Shown here: positions 58,801 through 64,000 of the stretch, one piece after another
How the letters are laid out: the number at the start of each line of letters is the position of its first letter
Position numbering within the stretch: the stretch's first letter is position 1
Assembly: GCF_027580225.2 (NCBI RefSeq)
Contig: NC_073361.2
Location: 21,647,001 to 21,711,000 of the forward strand
Reading direction: 5' to 3'
Length of the DNA: 64,000 nt
From: Misgurnus anguillicaudatus
Taxonomy: Eukaryota > Chordata > Actinopteri > Cypriniformes > Cobitidae
The notes under the pieces: generated by a model
The model's input: only the letters and a program-made list of their open reading frames with translations
Database searches by the model: none
What the model was told of the DNA's origin: nothing
Position numbers and translations under genes: made by a program

Positions 58801-61096
58801 AACTGTGTGAGGTCAGAAGATAAAGAGTCCATTGTTGGAAGCTGCAGTGCAAGCTGTGGTGGTAGCCCAGGGTGCTGCACTGATTGCATCATCAGTGGTG
58901 GGAAAATTGGCAAGTCAAGAGAAACAGGGAGCTGGACTTGAGGAGGTGCAGTGGGTGGTGGAGGTGGTGGGGGTGGAGGGGGAGGTGGCGGTTGTTGTTG
59001 TTGTTGTTGAGGAGTCTGCAGAGGTGCAGGGGAAGGTGTCTGCGATTTTCCCACTGAAGCAGGAGCAGGGAGAGTTGTCACTGGAGCAGGTGGAGGAGGG
59101 GGAGGTGGTGGTGGACTTTCTGGAGATGCTGGGTTTATGGGGTACAGCTTGTCATATGCCTCCCTGTACTGTTGGGCAAATTTCTCTAGCTCCACATATG
59201 GAAAAAACTGCCCATGCACATGTTCCTGATGGCTTTTAAGAATCAGCATGTTAGAGAAAAATTTTCCACACAGTCCACACTCTAGTTTGTCAGTCAATTC
59301 TTCCTCTCTATTCTTTTTCTGGCTTTTCTGCCTATTCTCATTGTACTGAATGACCAGTTCAAAGCCAAAATTCTCCAGTAGTGCTTTGGCCGCATTACCT
59401 CTAGCTCCTGAAATGATGCGTGGTGGAGGAATTAGAGGTTCTGAAAACTTAGGTTTTCTGGAATCTTTATTATCTTTTGTGCCATCACCATCATTAGCTA
59501 TATCCTGCTTGGCTTTGCTTTCATGCTTTTCTAGATGTTCTTCAGCATCTCTAGACATCTGAATCTCAGACAGAGCAATGTGGTTGGACTCCATTTTAAG
59601 CTTTTGGCTCTGCTGCTGTGCTTTTTGCTGCTGTTGCTGCATCTGAGCCTGGGAGGCCTGCTGTTGAGATTGCTGCTGTGATAGCTGAAGCTGCTGCTGT
59701 TGGCCCAGCTGGTGTTGTTGTTGCATCTGCTGCTTTAGATCTTCAAGAAAAGATCCTGTCATGCCAGGCATTCCAAATGCAGCAGAATGCAATGCAAGCT
59801 CGGGGCTGATGTTAAATTCAGCTCCAGGAATGTAGAACGGAAAAAGAAACTGGGGCTGCTGGAATTGCAACAGGGCTTCTGGTGTCATTGGGAAATGGGG
59901 AAAGAATGCTGGGTTCAAAAACTGTGGCTGAAAGAATGCAGCTTGCTGCTGGAGCTCGTGCTGTAGTTGCATTTGAAGCTGTGCTGGTGACTGAGTTGGT
60001 GGGTGGGTGGGCTGCACAGAGATGTGATCAGTAGTTTGCTTAATGGTAACTTCTTTGGCATCTACAGTGTTTTCTTTGTTAGAGGATACTGGTGCGCTTG
60101 CAGAATCTGTGTTTCCCTGATTTAGTGGAGCAGGGCTTTTAGCCGGAGTACTTCCACTGCTCCCACCCCCAGCACTGCTGCTAGTCTCCGTTTTGGCGGT
60201 TCGAGCTTTTGTCTGATGAAGTACAGACCTCATGTGAATCTCCAAGGTTGAGCTTTGGCTATAAGCAACGTTACATATATTGCATTTGTATGGTTTGTTG
60301 TCAACATTGTTGCTGGTCTCCTGGGGAACTGGGCTTGAGGCCTCCTGGATAACTTTTTTCAGCTTATGCAAATGTGAAACAGAATTATAGTGAACAAGAA
60401 GAATGTTCTTTTGGGTAAAGGACTCTTTGCATACTGTGCATTTGTATGGACGCGAGGGATCTAAAAACTTTTCCATTGTGAAATTTGGACCTTTCCTAAA
60501 GGGTAAGGTACGCTTTGGCTCTGAACCCATGTCGTCAAGCAGGGAGCTGCTGTCACTTCCAGTGGGACTGGCTTTCCCTTCTTGGTCAAGCTCATCATCT
60601 TTGTCTAATTCATTCTCAAATGCCTGTGCCTCTTCCAAAGCCCTCATCTCACTCTCTACAATGTCACCATTTAGAGGCAGGTTCGCACAGAGCTGTTGTA
60701 CTTCGGCTTCACTTAGCTCAGGGTGACCAGTCTCCAGATGCTTTCGAAGGGCAAGGAATGTCCTGAAACTACGCTGGCACAGGCTGCACATTGTGGCTGC
60801 ACGAATGGCATGGTATTGGGAATGTATCTCAAGCTTTTGTATTGTCTTGAAAGCCAGGCTGCAATGGTTACAACGGTATTTGTAGACATGGCGATCAGAG
60901 ACTGAGAGCTGCTGCCGCTTCTGTGCATCACTAAGATGTTCCTGCAGGGAATCTGGGCTCTTCCTGTCCTGACCACTAGCCTTCTTCCAATCAGGGGCCT
61001 CAGCAGCTTCCTTTGGCGGCTTGAGTTCCTCATTGGCAAGTTCTACTTCACTTTTGTCTTGGCCTGTGCTGCTTTTTGAATCCTTAGAGCTGTTTC
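55859..61096 (-). CDS. zfhx4: zfhx4 giant exon: nine zinc fingers and four homeodomains
   Basis: A 5.2 kb exon from CCTTTTCCAACAG/GAAAC (61097) to CCTG/GTGAGT (55859), one open frame of 1,745 full codons. Zinc fingers: 60878-60810, 60791-60723, 60446-60372, 60290-60216, 59285-59214, 58202-58131 (ending in Cys, not His), 57707-57639, 57167-57099 and 56216-56145. Homeodomains: HD1 58748-58569 (KHWFRNTLFKERQ), HD2 58454-58275 (VVWFQNARQKARK), HD3 57380-57201 (QVWFQNTRARERK) and HD4 56453-56274 (QVWFQNARAKEKK), each 60 residues with the invariant W-F-x-N. Low-complexity parts are a Gln-rich block (59600-59735) and two Pro runs (59095-59125, 58935-58990) next to (Q)5. Coding starts well before the Met at 60791: the frame stays open to the acceptor and encodes a further finger. 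Family order and spacing are conserved; no disruption is seen. Confidence 0.98.
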
Positions 61097-61228
61097 CTGT
61101 TGGAAAAGGGAAGAGGTTTCAGAATACCTCAAGAATTTTCATTATAAAAGATTAAGATTTTTTTCTGCGGAATGTTTTAATGCAGTCCATACATTTCAGA
61201 AGACATTTTGGCTTCATAATGTGCTTAC

Positions 61229-61349
61229 CCATGGGTTTTCCAGATCCCTCTGGGGTAACAATTGAAGAATCCATCAAAGATGGGACATTGTCTTGTAATG
61301 ATACAGGCAGCAGGGAATTATTGGGCCCTGGAACATCTGGACCCGCAAC
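61229..61349 (-). CDS. zfhx4: zfhx4 short linker exon
   Basis: 121 bases between acceptor TTTTCCCTTAG (61350) and donor ATGG/GTAAGC (61228). It encodes 40 residues from VAGPDVPGPNNSLLPVSL to the GSGKPM end, plus one G that completes a Gly codon with the next exon. It contains no finger and forms a poorly structured linker between finger groups. The phase fits both neighbours, which supports the call despite its small size. Confidence 0.9.
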
Positions 61350-61477
61350 CTAAGGGAAAATGAAAAACAATTCTTTAATAAAATACAAAAACACTATACA
61401 AATCAGCTTGAAAAAAGGTAGAGATTTAAGTAACTCAAAAATATTTATATAAAATATATAATGTATAATGCACATAC

Positions 61478-61678
61478 TGTCATAAGCAACTTCTCCACAC
61501 AATCTGGAGCCACGCTGTGGAGGTGAGTGAGATGCAGCTGTAAGTGAATCTTGTTACTGAGGACATCCTGACACAATGGGCAGCTGATGACAGGCTGCAT
61601 GGAATGCTGGGACATGATGTGCAACTGTAAACGATTTGCATCCTTGTTACTGTAATTACAGTATGGGCACTGCTGCAC
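61478..61678 (-). CDS. zfhx4: zfhx4 exon with two C2H2 fingers
   Basis: 201 bases, phase 0 at both ends. The acceptor is GTTCGTTCAG/GTGCAG and the donor ATGACA/GTATGTG. It encodes 67 residues beginning [20 protein letters not shown]. Finger 1 is at 61672-61604 (CPYC...H...SQH) and finger 2 at 61588-61517 (CPLC...H...THLH), ending CVEKLLMT. All zinc ligands are present. The apparent Met start of this frame is a GTG within an internal exon, not an initiation codon. Confidence 0.95.
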
Positions 61679-62167
61679 CTGAACGAACAGAGATGATCAT
61701 AACACACTTTATAAGAACCGCTGTAAACTTCAACATATGAGTGATTGTGCTGTAAATTACAAGATGATCCCCAAGGGAAATTAACCAAATTCCAAACAAA
61801 ACAAGTAGGACTCTGTACAACGTCTGTCCAAACTAATTTCCTTTAATTAAAGGTTTCATTTCAACTAACTTAATTAACAAAACTTGAATGACTGGAATTT
61901 CTAATCAGAAGGTTACAAAGGATGTCGACATGAACCATTTCAGACACTGGCTAATTACATGGTGTACCATTAAACTGAAAAGCCTCAGTACCTGTCTTAA
62001 TGTAACCTTGTTGTAAAATGCCTTTTAGAAAGGTTATTTCAAGGCAGGGCAATGCCTTTAAATATAACTTGGAATTTTTTAATTAAAAAAATTAAAACAA
62101 TAATCCAATTTATACAAAAGATGGCTACAATCAATCTCATTATTCTTAACAGATCAAAAATACTAAC

Positions 62168-62301
62168 CTGCTCATTGGACAGCGTCTGGTCTTCAGCTGA
62201 TTTAGGCCTCTTGGGTGGACTGTCATTTTCTTTTTCTTGCTGAAGTGACCGCTTGCCTGCTGTAGCAGTCCCCAGGGTTTCCTTAGCCACTGTATTAATT
62301 C
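62168..62301 (-). CDS. zfhx4: zfhx4 exon with a basic, nuclear-localisation-like stretch
   Basis: 134 bases, from acceptor TTTATTTTCAG (62302) to donor GAGCAG/GTTAGT. Two leading bases GA complete a codon begun in an upstream exon outside the window. It encodes INTVAKETLGTATAGKRSLQ, then QEKENDSPPKRPKSAEDQ, ending NEQ. The KR and PPKRPK cluster resembles a nuclear localisation signal (inference). The first coding exon of this gene visible from the right edge. Confidence 0.92.
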
Positions 62302-64000
62302 CTGAAAATAAACAGATAGGATATCTTCGGTCATAACCTTAATCTGCACTCCTGATACTTAAAGGCTATTTGTTTGTACAATGACCCTCACACTTCATAT
62401 TTGGGTAAAATATTTTACATTTAATATAAAAAAAATTCTTAAAAATGCGAGTAAAATTAAACCTAATACTATGCATGTAAAGTGCGCGTATTGATTTTTG
62501 AGCACGAATACCAGAGAATCCATCAAAAATCTATATTCGCAAAGCAATTTCTGCTATGAAGATATTCGCAAATAAATAGAGGTTTAAATTCATTGTTATT
62601 GCATTGCGGTCCACAGTACCATTATGCAGTTCATTTGGGGCTAGAGACAGCCAAATCACCTTCCACAGCATCTCCCTGAATATCTATGCCTCATACTCCG
62701 TATTAAAGGGGGGTTGCCATGTTATTTCCATTTCAGCTGAGCTCAATTCAGCAAATCAGCCCCCAGTTGTATTTAGAGTATGCTGCACAGAGTGATAAAT
62801 CTTTCATTACCCCTGTATCCTCAGATACAGACAGTGTCTCAGCCTCCTCAGTCAATGCTATTTATCCTCTCGCTGCATATGCTGCACACAAAGAAATCCT
62901 GCTCGCTGTTCTTCATTCTAATCTGGTCACTCTAGGCTAAATGTGTGTATTACTCTTATGAATCAAGGCTTAGCTGGCACTGAAAATGGATGGTGAAAAA
63001 ATGTACTGCATTTTGTCTGCTCATTATGTGTTTAAAGAATATTTCAATATCTTAATTCTTTGAATTACAAGGACCTCTGCTTATTTTATTGCGGTCTTAC
63101 ATATCATCAGCCTGACATATTAGCCTGCCAAAAAAAGTGACACGGGAGGAGTAAAAACCACAAGGGCACAATACAAATTTCCAAGAGCATCAGAATATGG
63201 TCTGCAGTCTCAAATAGCAAGGTAATTTTTTTTCTCTCTTGGCCTTGATATCTCTGCTGTCTCTCACATGCATTTCATGACAAACAGAAAACCTCATTTG
63301 CGAGGCTCCCCAATCTCATTGCTGTACCTCACCATCTGACTTTTTTCTTCCCTCTGTTTATTATAAGGATTTCTAATTTTAACTTTCAATTTTCGCTCAT
63401 CTTCCAGTCAATCTAACTAAATTATTTCCCGGGTGAGAAGGCGACTCCTGGACAACTGGGTGCAAATACATTTTACAATGCAATGAGGCCCATCCATTGA
63501 TTGCCATCATATTGAATGTAAATGTATAGTCTTGGGGGCTAATCTGCTCTACATGAGTATCCATCCTTATGATTTATTTCCTTAATCAACACACTGCCTT
63601 CATAAACATTTAAAGAAGATTGCAGATGGACTCAATACTATAATAGGAAAAAAATAAAGAGGAAAATATCTGCAAACACAATACAGGCTTAAGGCTTTGG
63701 TAAACTGACAGCTACATTTACTATTTAAATCTTAAAATATTATTTTATAATACCTCCAACACAATAGTCTTCATCATATTGTAGTATTGTGCAGTTACTC
63801 AATAGAAAGGTTCTTTGTGTACTCTGTACCTCACACTAAATGAAACTGCCCTTTTCTTTGTCTTCAAACACACACACACACGCACACACACACACACACA
63901 CAGTGCAATGAAGCAATAGAGAAAATAATTTTGACACCACAGCCCCCCTTTTCTTTCCATCCGAATGACAAATGTCTTTGAGAAGCAGGACCTTGCTTGA
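62302..64000 (-). other. zfhx4: zfhx4 upstream intron (partial)
   Basis: No exon fits between 62302 and the window edge, so this is intron. 62600-63560 is free of repeats and has an enhancer-like mix with TTTAGAGTATGCTGCACAGA, AATCTGGTCACTCTAGGCTA and CATTGATTGCCATCATATTG. A CA microsatellite lies at 63868-63901. Confidence 0.75.
63868..63901. repeat. (CA)n microsatellite
   Basis: About 17 CA units with one CG interruption, in the zfhx4 intron. Confidence 0.95.

Larger units (their letters stand above)
54006..62301 (-). other. zfhx4: zfhx4 gene, C-terminal coding portion (five exons; continues past 64000)
   Basis: ZFHX4 is a very large nuclear zinc-finger/homeobox transcription factor (about 3,600 residues in human) active in neural and muscle development. 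Five exons with GT/AG borders join in phase: 134, 201, 121, 5,238 and 1,475 bases, giving 2,388 residues plus a stop. The visible part holds 13 C2H2-type fingers and four homeodomains. The identity to ZFHX4 rather than ZFHX3 rests on the C-terminus (SIRMDMFSV, STSGVQTSLPTESCSDESD). The N-terminal third and the promoter are outside the window. Confidence 0.96.

Noticed and set aside
58832..59239. 135-codon plus-strand frame rich in Val/Glu/Ala
   Set aside because: Antisense shadow of the Pro/Gln-rich tracts of zfhx4.
1..64000. CRISPR arrays, prophage, endogenous retrovirus or toxin genes
   Set aside because: No repeat-spacer pattern, no long terminal repeats, and no gag/pol-like or toxin-like frames were seen on either strand.

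Overview
The window is vertebrate genomic DNA, most likely from a cyprinid fish. The two genes are typical of vertebrates. The intergenic DNA is packed with non-autonomous DNA-transposon families of cyprinid type, for example elements opening TTAAAGGGATAGTTCACCC, and with tRNA-derived SINEs. The species cannot be fixed from the sequence alone. I see no bacterial, viral or CRISPR features and no autonomous transposase gene.

Two protein genes are supported, arranged tail to tail. pex2 (+ strand, 22378-28999) encodes the peroxisomal RING E3 ligase PEX2. Nearly all of its coding sequence lies in one exon (28041-28999). Its start codon appears to sit in a tiny initiator exon 5.7 kb upstream, where ATG-G at 22378-22381 splices to CT. 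zfhx4 (- strand) enters from the right edge. Five coding exons (62301-62168, 61678-61478, 61349-61229, 61096-55859, 55480-54006) join in phase into 2,388 C-terminal residues with 13 visible C2H2-type zinc fingers and all four homeodomains. A probable 2.5 kb 3' UTR follows down to about 51.5 kb. The roughly 1,200 N-terminal residues lie beyond position 64000. The convergent pex2/zfhx4 order matches the human PEX2-ZFHX4 neighbourhood on chromosome 8q21.

The rest is intergenic or intronic. 1-22 kb holds a foldback element, a hAT element carrying a seven-unit tandem array inside a TTAA-type MITE, further MITEs, and stretches without repeats that look like conserved enhancers. 22-28 kb is the pex2 promoter and intron 1, with a three-level transposon nest. 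29-51 kb is the intergenic region between the two 3' ends, with many nested elements. 54-64 kb is zfhx4. Several insertions have intact 8-bp (hAT-type), TA or TTAA target duplications that allow their order of arrival to be read directly.

The two genes are functionally unrelated (peroxisome biogenesis; neural and developmental transcription). Their neighbourhood probably reflects regulatory DNA of zfhx4 spread across this region. I found no convincing undescribed biological system. The most useful new observations are the split pex2 initiator codon, the tandem array inside a hAT element, and the layered transposon insertions.
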